A DNA stretch of 64,000 bases from Neorhizobium populisoli (GCF_019430945.1 NZ_JAHYCB010000007.1:186001-250000), one strand, 5' to 3'; counted from the first letter of the stretch, positions 25,562 to 35,519 are shown. Numbers and translations are program-made. The notes: a model not told the origin generated them from the letters alone.

Positions 25562-28101
25562 GGCTTGCGCTGCCCCGCCTTTCCATCGCCTTCCGCCTTG
25601 CGCTCCGCGAAATGCGCGGCGGCCTTTCCGGTTTCTACATCTTCCTTGCTTGTATCGCGCTCGGCACCGGCGCGATCGCCGCGGTCAACTCCGTTTCCGG
25701 CGCGATCACCAGTTCGATCGCCTCCCAAGGACAGGAAATCCTCGCCGGCGACATCCGCTTCGAGCTGAACAACCGCGAGGCCAACGACCAGGAACGCAAT
25801 TTCCTTGATGGCCTCGGCCAGGTCTCGGTTTCCACCGGCCTGCGCTCCATGGCACGCAAGCCGGATGGCTCCGAACAGGCACTGGTGGAAGTGAAGGCTG
25901 TGGATGGAGCCTATCCGCTTTACGGGACTTTCGGCTCCGAACCGGCAACTCCCCTGCCCGATCTTATTGCCAAGCATGGCGACACCTACGGCGCGGTTGT
26001 CACGCCGCTACTGCTCGAACGCCTGAATGCCAAGATCGGCGATCAGCTTCTCCTCGGCAACACCAAGCTCACACTGCGCGGTACGATCACCGCAGAACCG
26101 GACGCGCTCTCCGAAGGTTTCGGCTTCGCGCCGCGCCTGCTGGTCAGCCGCGATGCCCTCGTCGCCTCCGGCCTGATCACCACCGGCAGCCTTGTCGAAC
26201 ATGCCTATAAGGTGAAGCTCGCCAATCCATCCATCCGCTCGACACTCGCAACCCGCGCCAACAAGGAATTCCCGAGCGCAGGCTGGTCGATCCGCTCCAG
26301 CGACCGTGCAGCTCCCTCGCTCACGGAAAACGTCGACCGCTTCTCCCAATTCCTGACGCTGGTTGGACTGACCGCATTGATCGTCGGCGGCGTCGGCGTG
26401 GCAAACGCCGTGCGCGCATTCTTGGATGCCAAGCGCACCACGATCGCCACATTCAAATGCCTCGGCGCCCCGGCTTCCGTCGTGACGCTGATCTATCTGA
26501 TCCAGATCCTGCTTCTGGCCGCTGTCGGCATTGTCATCGGCCTGATCATCGGCGCCATCTCACCGTTCATCGCCTTGCAATTCCTGGAAGGTGTCCTGCC
26601 GGTGCCGAAGGAGACGAGTTTCTATCCGTCCGCTCTCGCGCTGGCCGCTCTCTTCGGCATCCTGATCACCTTCGCCTTCGCCATTCTGCCGCTCGGGCAT
26701 GCGCGCGAAGTGCCGGCAACCGCGCTTTTCCGCGAACAGACCTTCGATAATAGCCGCTTGCCCTCCTGGCCCTATCTCCTGGCCGGCGGCATCGCGCTTG
26801 CGGCTCTTGCAGCACTCGCAATCGTCTCCGCCGAAGACCGCTTCATCGCCTCTGTCTTCCTCGCGGCCGTCGCCGGCGCTTTCGTCCTGCTGCGCCTTGT
26901 CGCGGCGCTCATCGCAGCGCTTGCACGCCGCAGCCCGCGCGTCAATTCGCCGGCACTGAGGCTGGCGATCGGCAATATCCACCGCCCCGGCGCTCTGACG
27001 CCATCTGTCGTTCTGTCGCTCGGTCTCGGCCTCGCCCTTTTGGTAACGCTGGCGCTGATCGACGGCAATATGCGCAACCAGTTGACCGGCCAGATCGCTC
27101 AAAAGGCGCCGAATTTCTTCTTCGTCGATATTCAGGGCTCGGAACGTGACGGCTTCCTCAACATCTTGAAGCAGCAGGCGCCGCAAGGTGAGGTCACTCA
27201 GGTACCGATGCTGCGCGGCCGTATCCTCGCTTTCAACGGCCAGGACGTCACCCAGATGAATGTGCCGCCGGCCGGCCGCTGGGTGCTGCGCGGCGACCGC
27301 GGCATTACCTACGAGGAGAAGATGCCGGAGAATGCGGCGATCACTGCCGGAGAATGGTGGCCGGCAGATTATTCCGGCGAGCCGCTCGTTTCCTTCTCGG
27401 CGGAAGAAGCCGGCGAACTCGGCCTGAAGATCGGCGACACCGTCACCGTCAACGTGCTCGGCCGCAACATCACGGCGCGCATCGCCAACCTGCGCCAGAT
27501 CAAGTGGGAATCGCTGTCGATCAACTTCGTGATGATCTTCTCGCCGAACACGTTCCGTGGCGCGCCGCATGCCTGGCTTGCAACGTTGAGCGATCCTTCC
27601 GCCACTGCCCAGCAAGAAGCCGCGATCCTGCGCACCGTCACCAACGCTTACCCGACCATCACCAGCGTCCGGGTGAAGGATGCGATCGATATCGTCGACC
27701 AACTGGTCGGCCAGCTGGCGACCGCAATCCGTGCGGCCGCCGCCGTCGCGCTCATAGCCTCCGTCCTCGTGCTCGCCGGGGCGCTTGCGGCGGGCAATCG
27801 CGCCCGCACCCATGATGCGGTCATCCTGAAGACGCTCGGCGGAACACGCAGCATGCTGATGCGCGCCTTCTCTTACGAGTATATGATCCTCGGTGCGGCG
27901 ACGGCGATCTTCGCGCTGGTGGCCGGCGGCATTTCGGCCTGGTTCGTGGTGGCCCGCATCATGCGCCTTCCCTCGGTTTTCCTGCCCGATGTGGCGGTGC
28001 TGACGCTGGTCGTTTCGCTTGTCCTGACGGTCGGTATCGGCCTTGCAGGCACCTGGCGCATTCTCGGCCAGAAAGCCGCACCTGTGCTCCGCGAGTTGTG
28101 A
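25558..28101 (+). CDS. FtsX-like ABC permease, YbbP-like
   Basis: An 847-residue inner-membrane protein with two FtsX-type domains and about ten hydrophobic segments. One lies at the N-terminus, three around residues 255-375, two or more in the middle (about 400-460 and 480-500), and three near the C-terminus (about 725-840), with large periplasmic parts between. Length is normal for YbbP. It partners with the overlapping ATPase gene. No membrane-fusion protein is encoded, as expected for YbbAP. Confidence 0.9.
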   Translation: MRLALPRLSIAFRLALREMRGGLSGFYIFLACIALGTGAIAAVNSVSGAITSSIASQGQEILAGDIRFELNNREANDQERNFLDGLGQVSVSTGLRSMARKPDGSEQALVEVKAVDGAYPLYGTFGSEPATPLPDLIAKHGDTYGAVVTPLLLERLNAKIGDQLLLGNTKLTLRGTITAEPDALSEGFGFAPRLLVSRDALVASGLITTGSLVEHAYKVKLANPSIRSTLATRANKEFPSAGWSIRSSDRAAPSLTENVDRFSQFLTLVGLTALIVGGVGVANAVRAFLDAKRTTIATFKCLGAPASVVTLIYLIQILLLAAVGIVIGLIIGAISPFIALQFLEGVLPVPKETSFYPSALALAALFGILITFAFAILPLGHAREVPATALFREQTFDNSRLPSWPYLLAGGIALAALAALAIVSAEDRFIASVFLAAVAGAFVLLRLVAALIAALARRSPRVNSPALRLAIGNIHRPGALTPSVVLSLGLGLALLVTLALIDGNMRNQLTGQIAQKAPNFFFVDIQGSERDGFLNILKQQAPQGEVTQVPMLRGRILAFNGQDVTQMNVPPAGRWVLRGDRGITYEEKMPENAAITAGEWWPADYSGEPLVSFSAEEAGELGLKIGDTVTVNVLGRNITARIANLRQIKWESLSINFVMIFSPNTFRGAPHAWLATLSDPSATAQQEAAILRTVTNAYPTITSVRVKDAIDIVDQLVGQLATAIRAAAAVALIASVLVLAGALAAGNRARTHDAVILKTLGGTRSMLMRAFSYEYMILGAATAIFALVAGGISAWFVVARIMRLPSVFLPDVAVLTLVVSLVLTVGIGLAGTWRILGQKAAPVLREL

Positions 28102-28337
28102 TTCAACTTTGAGGATATGTTTTACGTTAACTCTCGGATCAAAATCCCGTCAGAACATCCCATAGGTTGCTAAATTGCCGCTTTGGTTTGCGTTTTTCGC
28201 TCTGTGCACCTCTTGTATGTAAAACAATCTCGCATCATATTTGAGGGCAGGCTTGCTGGAGCTCCGCAGCGGCGCCTGGGTCTGAACAAAAAGGGGGCCC
28301 GACACCGTGAATAATTCCGGAGCTTAAAGAGGAAACA

Positions 28338-29075
28338 ATGGCTGACTTCAACAACTACCAGAACCGAATGGCGCAGACCCGTGCGCAGTCGGGCGAGATG
28401 ATCGATCAGGGCCTCCGGTCCTATATGCTTAAGGTTTACAACCTGATGGCGCTCGGTCTCGCGATCACCGGTTTGGCAGCATACGCCACATACACTCTGG
28501 CGGTTTCCAACCCGGCCGTCGCACAGGCGCTTTACGGCTCCCCGCTCAAGTGGGTCATCATGCTGGCTCCGCTCGGCATGGTCTTCTTCTTGAGCTTCCG
28601 CATTAATTCGATGAGCGTCGCCGCCGCGCAGATGACCTTCTGGGTCTATGCCGCGCTGATGGGCCTTTCGCTGTCCTCGATCTTCCTGGTCTTCACCGGG
28701 CAGAGCATCGTGCAGACCTTCTTCGTGACCGCCGCTTCGTTCGGCGCGCTGTCGCTTTACGGCTACACGACCAAGAAGGACCTGTCCGCAATGGGCTCGT
28801 TCCTGATCATGGGTCTGTTCGGTCTGATCATCGCGTCGATCGTCAACATCTTCCTGGCTTCTTCCGCACTCAGCTTCGCGATCTCCGCGATCGGCGTGCT
28901 GATCTTCGCCGGCCTCACCGCCTACGACACGCAGAAGATCAAGGAAATGTACTTCGATGGCGACGAAGTTGCCGTGATGGGCCGCAAGGCTATCATGGGC
29001 GCTCTGACGCTTTATCTCGACTTCATCAACCTCTTCACCTTCCTCCTGCAGTTCATGGGCAACCGGAATAACTAA
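28338..29075 (+). CDS. Bax inhibitor-1 / YccA family membrane protein
   Basis: A 245-residue protein with seven hydrophobic segments. Family marks include KVYNLMALGLAITGLAAY near residue 35 and the C-terminal LTAYDTQKIKEMY with ALTLYLDFINLFTFLLQFMG. In E. coli the relatives YccA and YbhL interact with FtsH or act as ion channels; the role here is unknown. A good AGAGGA lies before the ATG. It has its own terminator. The 236-base gap before it holds its likely promoter; no gene is seen there. Confidence 0.93.
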   Translation: MADFNNYQNRMAQTRAQSGEMIDQGLRSYMLKVYNLMALGLAITGLAAYATYTLAVSNPAVAQALYGSPLKWVIMLAPLGMVFFLSFRINSMSVAAAQMTFWVYAALMGLSLSSIFLVFTGQSIVQTFFVTAASFGALSLYGYTTKKDLSAMGSFLIMGLFGLIIASIVNIFLASSALSFAISAIGVLIFAGLTAYDTQKIKEMYFDGDEVAVMGRKAIMGALTLYLDFINLFTFLLQFMGNRNN

Positions 29076-29099
29076 GGTTTGGGTGAGAGTTGAAATACG

Positions 29100-29126
29100 A
29101 AAGGCGGCCGAAAGGCCGCCTTTTTT
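29100..29126 (+). terminator. Rho-independent terminator of the Bax-inhibitor-1 gene
   Basis: A perfect 9-bp stem AAGGCGGCC/GGCCGCCTT with a GAAA tetraloop, followed by T residues, 25 bases past the stop. The mirrored A residues would let it stop leftward transcription too. Confidence 0.92.
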
Positions 29127-29188
29127 GTTTTGGAGTCCCAGCACGACGAGTCGCTCGGCTTATTCAGCACCGGCAGTATTGCCGCCAA

Positions 29189-29575
29189 TCAATCGATCAG
29201 CTTCAAAACCTTGTCGAACACCTTTAGCACCTGCGGCAGCTCGTGGCCGCGCTTCAGGATACGTCCGTCGGTGTTGAGCACTGCATAGGCGCCCTGCTTG
29301 GCGGCGAGCTTCGGGTTCTTTTCGATACGGAACAGCGGCATTTCACCGGAGCGCTTGAAGACGGAAAACACCGCCTTGTCCCTCAGGTGGTCGATCGCGT
29401 AATCCTTCCATTCCCCCTCGCCAACCATCCGGCCGTAGATCCTGAGAATGGCGTCCAGCTCCCGCCTGTGAAACGTCACCGGCACCGGATCGAGGCTTTG
29501 CCGGTATTCGTTGAGACTGACGACGACACCTGTATCCTGAGGCCTTTTGCCTCCCAATTCCGGCTGATCGGTCAT
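29189..29575 (-). CDS. DUF2794 family protein
   Basis: A 128-residue soluble protein of a family confined to alphaproteobacteria. The visible core is VSLNEYR, FHRRELDAILRIYGRMV, WKDYAIDH, and the end PLFRIEKNPKLAAKQGAYAVLNTDGRILKRGHEL. Function is unknown. The ATG at 29575 has GGAG five bases upstream and is preferred over the frame start at 29587. Confidence 0.82.
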   Translation of the reverse strand: MTDQPELGGKRPQDTGVVVSLNEYRQSLDPVPVTFHRRELDAILRIYGRMVGEGEWKDYAIDHLRDKAVFSVFKRSGEMPLFRIEKNPKLAAKQGAYAVLNTDGRILKRGHELPQVLKVFDKVLKLID

Positions 29576-29760
29576 CAACGCTCCCAAATCATCAAATGTC
29601 AGAGGCGTGACAGTCTGCCCGACAGTCCGAAAAATGCAACCCCGTCACGACCGGCGGGTCGGAGCATCACTTTTTTGTTCTTGCCCCATTTCGAACAAAA
29701 CAGTGCCCGATTTGGCGGCGAAGTTGCCGGCGTTGGTTGGCGCAGCTCTTAGCGCCATAT

Positions 29761-29817
29761 GGCCCGATCCCGAGCATTGACCCTTACCCCCAGCCCCCCA
29801 ATGTTTAGGATCGGGCC
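29761..29817 (-). other. Long stem-loop with a G-rich loop downstream of the DUF1223 gene
   Basis: GGCCCGATCC (29761-29770) is exactly inverted at 29808-29817, with a 37-base loop containing a further CATTG/CAATG pairing. On the minus strand, the strand transcribed from the DUF1223 gene, the loop holds runs of six, five and three G close together, with GGG in the stem nearby, so a quadruplex is possible. There is no T-run. It may stabilise the 3' end or end transcription; this is inference. Confidence 0.45.
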
Positions 29818-29873
29818 GCCAACACGCTCACGAAAATGATGAAAATGCCCGAAGGGCGAATGACATGGACCGG

Positions 29874-30623
29874 TCAGTATTTCTTGCGACCGGCAAACAG
29901 CACGGTGGCGCCGAGGATGGCCGCCGGTTCGCCGCCGGCATTGGATGTCTGCAGAAGGATCGCGCAACCGTCCTTCTTCGACTTGCCCATCAGTTTGCCC
30001 GGCAGGGTCAGCTTCATGCTCTGGCCATTCCAGGAGCCGACCGACTGCACGTCGTAGACGGCATGCCAGTAGTCCATCGTCTTACCGCTGTTATCGCCCT
30101 TGGTGACTTCCACCTGCTGCTTCTTGGTGAAATAGGCAATTACCACGTCTGCCTGGCCTTTGCCCTCGCCGATCTCGATCTCGATCTCGTCGCCACGCAT
30201 CGCCGCCGTAACCGGAACGTTCAGCCCGAGACCGCTTTCGCTGAGGCTTTTGACCTTGTCATTGATCATCGAAAGGTCGGTGCCCTTCACGTGCTCGCGA
30301 CCGTTGATGATCGCCTGAGGCGTATAGACGCCGCTCCGGCCCATCGTCTTCGCGTAACCATATTGGCGTTCGGTGTTTTCCTTCGAGCTCAGCGTGTCGG
30401 TCCAGCCAAGATAGTTCCAGTAGTCCACGTGGTAGGAGAGAACGACCATGTCGCCCTGCGCCACGAGTTCACCAAGAGTCGAGTCGGCGGGCGGACAGGA
30501 AGAGCAGCCCTGCGAGGTGAAGAGCTCGACCACCCCTTTAGGCGACCGTACTTCGCCAGCCAGCGCGACGCCCGCATAAAGCAGGCCCGCAAGGACGATG
30601 ACGGTGCGGAGTCGAAAAGGCAT
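29874..30623 (-). CDS. DUF1223 family secreted thioredoxin-fold protein
   Basis: A 249-residue exported protein: signal peptide of about 22 residues (ending GVALA), then VELFTSQGCSSCPPADSTLGEL, where the CxxC sits in a thioredoxin-like position. The start is the ATG at 30623. DUF1223 proteins are frequent near aconitase in rhizobia, as here, but have no established function. A redox role in the periplasm is plausible from the CxxC motif but unproven. It is transcribed leftward; the 300-base region upstream, to the TauE/SafE gene end, holds no other gene. Confidence 0.85.
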   Translation of the reverse strand: MPFRLRTVIVLAGLLYAGVALAGEVRSPKGVVELFTSQGCSSCPPADSTLGELVAQGDMVVLSYHVDYWNYLGWTDTLSSKENTERQYGYAKTMGRSGVYTPQAIINGREHVKGTDLSMINDKVKSLSESGLGLNVPVTAAMRGDEIEIEIGEGKGQADVVIAYFTKKQQVEVTKGDNSGKTMDYWHAVYDVQSVGSWNGQSMKLTLPGKLMGKSKKDGCAILLQTSNAGGEPAAILGATVLFAGRKKY

Positions 30624-30923
30624 GAATGGCGACCTCTGTATAAGGGCAACTGTTATCATTGGATTGCCCACGGCAATCAAGGGCAATCCAGACTCAAACA
30701 CGCCACGAACGCTCATATTCACGTTATATGGCTCGAGTCCTTATTTTTCGCATTCCCTATCGCAAACCGCAGAACGAGTGCGACAGGTTCCAACGCACGG
30801 AGGCCGAAAAGTAACCGTCCCGTCCCCCTCAAAGAAAGTCACGAAGGGGTGAGGACCGGATATTTGATCGGTTTTCGACCGGGCGACGAACGAGGTGGAA
30901 ATTGGCCCGGAAAAGGGCTGCGG

Positions 30924-31661
30924 TCAAATCAGCTTCAGCAGACCTTGAGTAAAATAAACGGCACCGACCGCGGTAACCACCCACCGTGTCCAGGAGCGGA
31001 AATTCGCGTCCGACATCTTCTGCAGAATGCCGTTGCCGACATGCGCCCCGAGAATGGCGATCGGAGCCGCCATCAGGATCGTCAGCCAGTCCGTCAGCGG
31101 AAAATCCGCCGCCGCATTCCAGTAGAAAACGATCTTCGTCACATGCGACAACGTCTGGATCGATGCCTTGGTGGCGATGATCTTGCGGCGGTCCATCTGC
31201 GTGCGGATGAAGAAGATATCGACCGTCGGTCCCGCCACCCCGACGCTGATCGTCAGCGCACTGGAAATCAGTCCGCAGATGAAAGCGTGCAGAGGCTTCG
31301 ATGCATCGAGCTGCAGTCGCTTGACGGGCATCCAGACCAGGATCGGCATCAGCCCGATGCCGATCAGGACGACGATGATGTCCGGTACGTAGTTGACGGA
31401 AAACAGCACCGCCGCGGACACGGCGACACCGAGGCAGAGGATACCGAGAATGCGGTAATCGATATAGGCGCGAGAAAACCAGGCGCGCGATCCGTTCGAC
31501 ACCATCTGGATGATGCCGTGAAAGGCGATGGCCGTGCCGACGGGATAGAGGAAAAGCAGGACCCAGAGCAGGATCAGACCGCCCGCCATGCCGAAGATTC
31601 CTGAGAGCAGCGAGGTCAGGAAAACGGTGACGGCCATTCCGGTGAAGATGACGAGGGTCAA
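30924..31661 (-). CDS. TauE/SafE family sulfite exporter-like permease (1)
   Basis: A 245-residue inner-membrane protein with about eight hydrophobic segments, and the family's short N-terminal motif LLSGIFGMAGGLILL. Members export sulfite or sulfoacetate or take up sulfur compounds; the substrate here cannot be read. It starts 26 bases from a palindromic repeat and follows acnA in direction. It is only distantly similar to the TauE/SafE gene at 51464. Confidence 0.85.
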   Translation of the reverse strand: MTLVIFTGMAVTVFLTSLLSGIFGMAGGLILLWVLLFLYPVGTAIAFHGIIQMVSNGSRAWFSRAYIDYRILGILCLGVAVSAAVLFSVNYVPDIIVVLIGIGLMPILVWMPVKRLQLDASKPLHAFICGLISSALTISVGVAGPTVDIFFIRTQMDRRKIIATKASIQTLSHVTKIVFYWNAAADFPLTDWLTILMAAPIAILGAHVGNGILQKMSDANFRSWTRWVVTAVGAVYFTQGLLKLI

Positions 31662-31686
31662 GGAAGGGAACCTAGAATGTGCGGAT

Positions 31687-31820
31687 GCCCCTCATCCGCC
31701 TGCCGGCACCTTCTCCCCGCTTGCGGGGAGAAGGCATATGCAGAGCCGTTTCACCACGAATGCAGCGATGGAGTAGGGCACGTTCCCTCTCCCCGTCAGA
31801 ACGGGGAGAGGGTGAGGGGC
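31687..31820. repeat. Double-hairpin palindromic repeat, family 2, copy 2
   Basis: Outer ends GCCCCTCA and TGAGGGGC are inverted. Inner hairpins are perfect: CCTTCTCCCCGC-TT-GCGGGGAGAAGG (31709-31734) and a 12-bp stem with a CAGA loop (31785-31812). The second hairpin is nearly identical to that of the copy at 61004. It lies between the end of acnA and the start of the TauE/SafE gene, both transcribed leftward, so it may end or attenuate the acnA transcript. Confidence 0.8.
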
Positions 31821-31875
31821 AGTTTGGGATCGAATTCCACCCGCCAACATCGCTGGCGGGTGAGCAATCTTGAAA

Positions 31876-34569
31876 TCAAGCAACCAGATCGCGAAGAACG
31901 GTCTGCAGGATGCCGCCGTTGTTCATGTAGATGACCTCGTCGAGCGTATCGATGCGGCAAAGGATGTTGATTTCCTTTACGGTACCGTCGCCGTAGGTGA
32001 TCTTGGCGATCTTCCACTCGCGCGGCTTGATGTCGCCTTCGAGGCCGTCGATCTCGACGACTTCGTCACCCTTGAGGTCGAGCGAAGCCCAGGTCGTGCC
32101 TTCTTCGAAGACGAACGGGACGACGCCCATACCGACCAGGTTCGAGCGGTGAATACGCTCGAAGGACTGGGCGATGACGGCCTTGACGCCGAGCAGGTTA
32201 GTGCCCTTCGCAGCCCAGTCACGCGACGAACCGTTGCCGTATTCGACGCCGGCGAAGATGACGAGCGGGGTGCCCTCATCCTTGTACTTCATGGCAGCGT
32301 CGTAGATCGACATCTCTTCCTTGGACGGATAGTGGATGGTGTAGCCACCTTCCTTGCCGTTCGGGCCGAGCATGTGGTTGCGCAGGCGGATGTTGGCGAA
32401 CGTGCCACGCATCATGACTTCGTGGTTGCCGCGGCGCGTGCCGTACTGGTTGAAGTCGGCCACGCCGACACCGTTCTCAGTCAGGTATGCGCCGGCTGGA
32501 GAAGCCGCCTTGATCGAACCGGCCGGGGAAATGTGGTCGGTGGTGATCTTGTCGCCGAAGAGGCCGAGGACGCGGGCGCCCTTGATGTTCTTCAAGCCGG
32601 AGCCGGTCTTGCCCATGCCGACGAAGTAAGGTGGGTTCTGGACATAGGTCGACTTGTTGTCCCAGGCATAGGTATCGCCTGCCGGAACCTGAACGGCCTG
32701 CCAGTTTTCATCGCCCTTGAACACGTCCGCATACTTGCTCTCGAACAGTTCGCGGGTGACGTATTTCTGGATGAATTCCTGCACTTCGGCAGAGGTCGGC
32801 CAGACGTCCTTGAGGAAGACCGGCTTGCCGTCGCTGCCGATGCCGAGCGGCTCGGTGGTCAGGTCCTTCTGCACCGTGCCGGCGAGCGCGTAAGCGACGA
32901 CGAGCGGTGGCGAAGCGAGGTAGTTCGCCTGAACGTCCGGCGAGATACGGCCTTCGAAGTTACGGTTGCCCGAGAGCACGCCCGAAACGATGAGACCCTT
33001 GTCGTTGATCGTCTTGGAGATCGGCGCCGGCAGCGGGCCGGAATTGCCGATGCAGGTCGTGCAGCCGAAGCCGACGAGGTTGAAGCCAAGCGCGTCGAGC
33101 GAGGTCTGCAGGCCCGACTTGGCAAGGTATTCGCCGACGACCTGGGATCCCGGTGCGAGCGACGTCTTCACCCACGGCGCCGACTTCAGGCCCTTGGCAA
33201 CGGCGTTGCGGGCCAGAAGGCCGGCAGCGATCAGCACCGACGGATTGGACGTGTTGGTGCAGGAGGTGATGGCGGCAATTGCCACGTCACCATGGCCGAG
33301 ATCGAAATCCGTGCCTTCGACCGCATAGCGGTTGGAAAGCTGACCGGGCTTCTTGTACTCGGTGTCGAGCGAGCCGGCGAAACCGGACGCGATCTTTTCG
33401 AGCGGGATACGGCCTTCCGGACGCTTCGGGCCGGCCATCGACGGAACGACGTCGTTGAGGTCCAGTTCGAGCGTGTCGGTGAAGACGAGGTCGGAACCGT
33501 CATTGTCACGCCACATGCCCTGAGCCTTGGAATAGGCTTCGACGAGCGCGATACGCTCCTTGGTGCGGCCGGACATGTTGAGGTAGTTTACGGTTTCGGC
33601 GTCGACCGGGAAGAAGCCGCAGGTGGCGCCGTATTCCGGCCCCATGTTGCCGATCGTCGCACGGTCTGCGACCGGCATGTTGTCCATGCCCGGGCCGAAG
33701 AATTCGACGAACTTGGAAACAACGCCCTTCTTGCGCAGCATCTGCACGACGGTGAGCACGAGGTCGGTCGCAGTGACGCCTTCCTTGAGCTTGCCGGTCA
33801 GCTTGAAGCCGATAACTTCCGGCAGCAGCATGGAGACCGGCTGACCGAGCATCGAGGCTTCCGCTTCGATGCCGCCGACACCCCAGCCGAGCACGCCCAG
33901 GCCGTTGATCATCGTCGTGTGCGAATCGGTGCCGACGCAGGTGTCCGGATAAGCGGTGGTTTCACCGTCTTCTTCATTGGTCCAGACGGTCTGGCCGAGA
34001 TATTCGAAATTCACCTGGTGGCAGATACCGGTGCCCGGAGGAACGACGCGGAAATTCTTGAACGCCTGCTGGCCCCACTTCAGGAAGCGGTAGCGCTCGC
34101 CGTTGCGCTGGTATTCCAACTCGACGTTCTTGGCGAAAGCCGTCGGCGTGCCGAATTCGTCGACGATGACCGAGTGGTCGATGACGAGGTCGACGGGCAC
34201 GAGCGGATTGATCTTTTCCGGATCGCCGCCGAGCGCCTTGATGCCGTCGCGCATGGCTGCAAGATCGACGACCGCCGGAACGCCGGTGAAGTCCTGCATC
34301 AGGACGCGAGCCGGACGATAGGCGATTTCCGCCTCGGTCAGACCCTTGTTGTTCAGCCACTCGGCGACCGAAACGATCTGTTCCTTGGTGACCGACTGGC
34401 CGTCTTCGAAGCGCAGCAGGTTTTCAAGCAGGACCTTCATGGAGAAGGGCAGCTTCGAAACGCCCGGCAGACCGTTCTGCTCGGCTTTCGGAAGGCTGTA
34501 ATAGACATAGTCCTTACCGCCTACGGTAAGGACGGAGCGACAATTGAAGCTGTCGATAGATTTAGCCAC
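31876..34569 (-). CDS. acnA: Aconitate hydratase A
   Basis: An 897-residue TCA-cycle enzyme that interconverts citrate and isocitrate through a [4Fe-4S] cluster. Cluster cysteines are seen in AITSCTNTSNP and FGCTTCIGNSG; the substrate-binding signatures VGTDSHTTMINGLGVLGWGVGGIEAE and YGNGSSRDWAAKG are present. Length matches the AcnA/IRP type. The GTG at 34569 (VAKSIDSFNCRS) gives the standard rhizobial N-terminus; the frame extension to 34635 is not supported. It is divergent from the ccm operon. A long open frame on the opposite strand is a shadow. Confidence 0.97.
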   Translation of the reverse strand: MAKSIDSFNCRSVLTVGGKDYVYYSLPKAEQNGLPGVSKLPFSMKVLLENLLRFEDGQSVTKEQIVSVAEWLNNKGLTEAEIAYRPARVLMQDFTGVPAVVDLAAMRDGIKALGGDPEKINPLVPVDLVIDHSVIVDEFGTPTAFAKNVELEYQRNGERYRFLKWGQQAFKNFRVVPPGTGICHQVNFEYLGQTVWTNEEDGETTAYPDTCVGTDSHTTMINGLGVLGWGVGGIEAEASMLGQPVSMLLPEVIGFKLTGKLKEGVTATDLVLTVVQMLRKKGVVSKFVEFFGPGMDNMPVADRATIGNMGPEYGATCGFFPVDAETVNYLNMSGRTKERIALVEAYSKAQGMWRDNDGSDLVFTDTLELDLNDVVPSMAGPKRPEGRIPLEKIASGFAGSLDTEYKKPGQLSNRYAVEGTDFDLGHGDVAIAAITSCTNTSNPSVLIAAGLLARNAVAKGLKSAPWVKTSLAPGSQVVGEYLAKSGLQTSLDALGFNLVGFGCTTCIGNSGPLPAPISKTINDKGLIVSGVLSGNRNFEGRISPDVQANYLASPPLVVAYALAGTVQKDLTTEPLGIGSDGKPVFLKDVWPTSAEVQEFIQKYVTRELFESKYADVFKGDENWQAVQVPAGDTYAWDNKSTYVQNPPYFVGMGKTGSGLKNIKGARVLGLFGDKITTDHISPAGSIKAASPAGAYLTENGVGVADFNQYGTRRGNHEVMMRGTFANIRLRNHMLGPNGKEGGYTIHYPSKEEMSIYDAAMKYKDEGTPLVIFAGVEYGNGSSRDWAAKGTNLLGVKAVIAQSFERIHRSNLVGMGVVPFVFEEGTTWASLDLKGDEVVEIDGLEGDIKPREWKIAKITYGDGTVKEINILCRIDTLDEVIYMNNGGILQTVLRDLVA

Positions 34570-34842
34570 GGAAGGATAACCCCGCTGATAATAAGAGCCA
34601 ACACGCGCGTGCGGACGCCTATGCACTTCATGCACATCAGGATGCGGGTGCGACCATTTCCGCTGTCCGCACGAGAAGTCTTTTTGAGAGCTTCAGGTTC
34701 GGCGCTAGGTGGAAATCACGCCGGCCGCTGGCGTGGTTGCGATGCTTATAGATAATTTCTAAGAAGGGTTCCAGACACTTGTCGCGCATCTCGGATAATT
34801 TTTTGGAACGAGATGATTAAAATCCTAACGAAGGCCAGAAGC

Positions 34843-35487
34843 ATGCGGCTGATCGCCGAAAACCTGAGTGCGAGACGCGGCGAGGACCTTCTTTTCCAGG
34901 GCATCTCGTTTGCGCTGGAAGCCGGCGAATGCCTGATCCTGACCGGCCGCAACGGCTCGGGCAAGTCGACGCTGCTCAGAGTGATCGCCGGATTGCTGCG
35001 TCAGGAGACCGGCAAGGTGACCTGGCATTCCGCAAAAGCCGAATCGGACATGCGGGCCGCAGAAGCCTGTCACTATCTCGGCCATCGCAATGCGATGAAA
35101 GCAGAGCTGACGGTGGCGGAGAATCTTTCGTTCTGGAAGAGCTTGTTTGGTGATTTCGAAGGCGGGCGAGGCATGTCTGTCGGCGAGGCCGCCGAAGCCG
35201 TCGGGCTTGGCGGAATTGCGCATCTGCCTTTCGGTTATCTCTCGGCCGGTCAGCAGCGGCGGATGGCGTTTGCGAAACTGCTCGTGTCCCATCGGCCCGT
35301 GTGGATATTGGACGAGCCGACCGCGGCGCTGGATGTGACGGCCGAAGAGGTTTTCACCACCTTGATCAAGGCGCATTTGGCAGAGGGCGGCATTGTGTTG
35401 GCCGCGACGCATCAGCCGCTGGGGCTGGAGGATGCGAGGGAGCTGAAGATGGTGGGGTTTGCGGGTGTGATGGAGGAGGTTTGGTGA
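34843..35487 (+). CDS. ccmA: Heme exporter ATPase CcmA
   Basis: A 214-residue ABC ATPase for cytochrome c maturation, releasing heme-loaded CcmE from CcmC. Walker A is GRNGSGKS (residues 35-42), the signature is the CcmA form YLSAGQQRRMAFAKL, and Walker B is WILDEPTAALD. The ATG at 34843 was preferred over the frame start at 34813. The usual tight link to ccmB is broken here by a 274-base gap that holds a palindromic element. Confidence 0.94.
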   Translation: MRLIAENLSARRGEDLLFQGISFALEAGECLILTGRNGSGKSTLLRVIAGLLRQETGKVTWHSAKAESDMRAAEACHYLGHRNAMKAELTVAENLSFWKSLFGDFEGGRGMSVGEAAEAVGLGGIAHLPFGYLSAGQQRRMAFAKLLVSHRPVWILDEPTAALDVTAEEVFTTLIKAHLAEGGIVLAATHQPLGLEDARELKMVGFAGVMEEVW

Positions 35488-35519
35488 GCGCTCGACATTC
35501 CAGCTCAGTCCACTTGGTT

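Noticed and set aside
26560..27813. A 417-codon minus-strand frame opposite the YbbP-like permease
   Set aside because: Shadow frame; the permease on the plus strand is supported by family motifs and by coupling with its ATPase.
31870..34755. A 961-codon open frame on the plus strand opposite acnA
   Set aside because: It mirrors acnA exactly, has no family match, and its residues (rich in Asp, Val, Arg) are what antisense frames of high-GC genes give. acnA is certain.
34570..34842. Possible iron-response box (TATAGATAATTTCTA) between acnA and ccmA
   Set aside because: The two halves match the Irr-type consensus poorly, and I cannot test it statistically.
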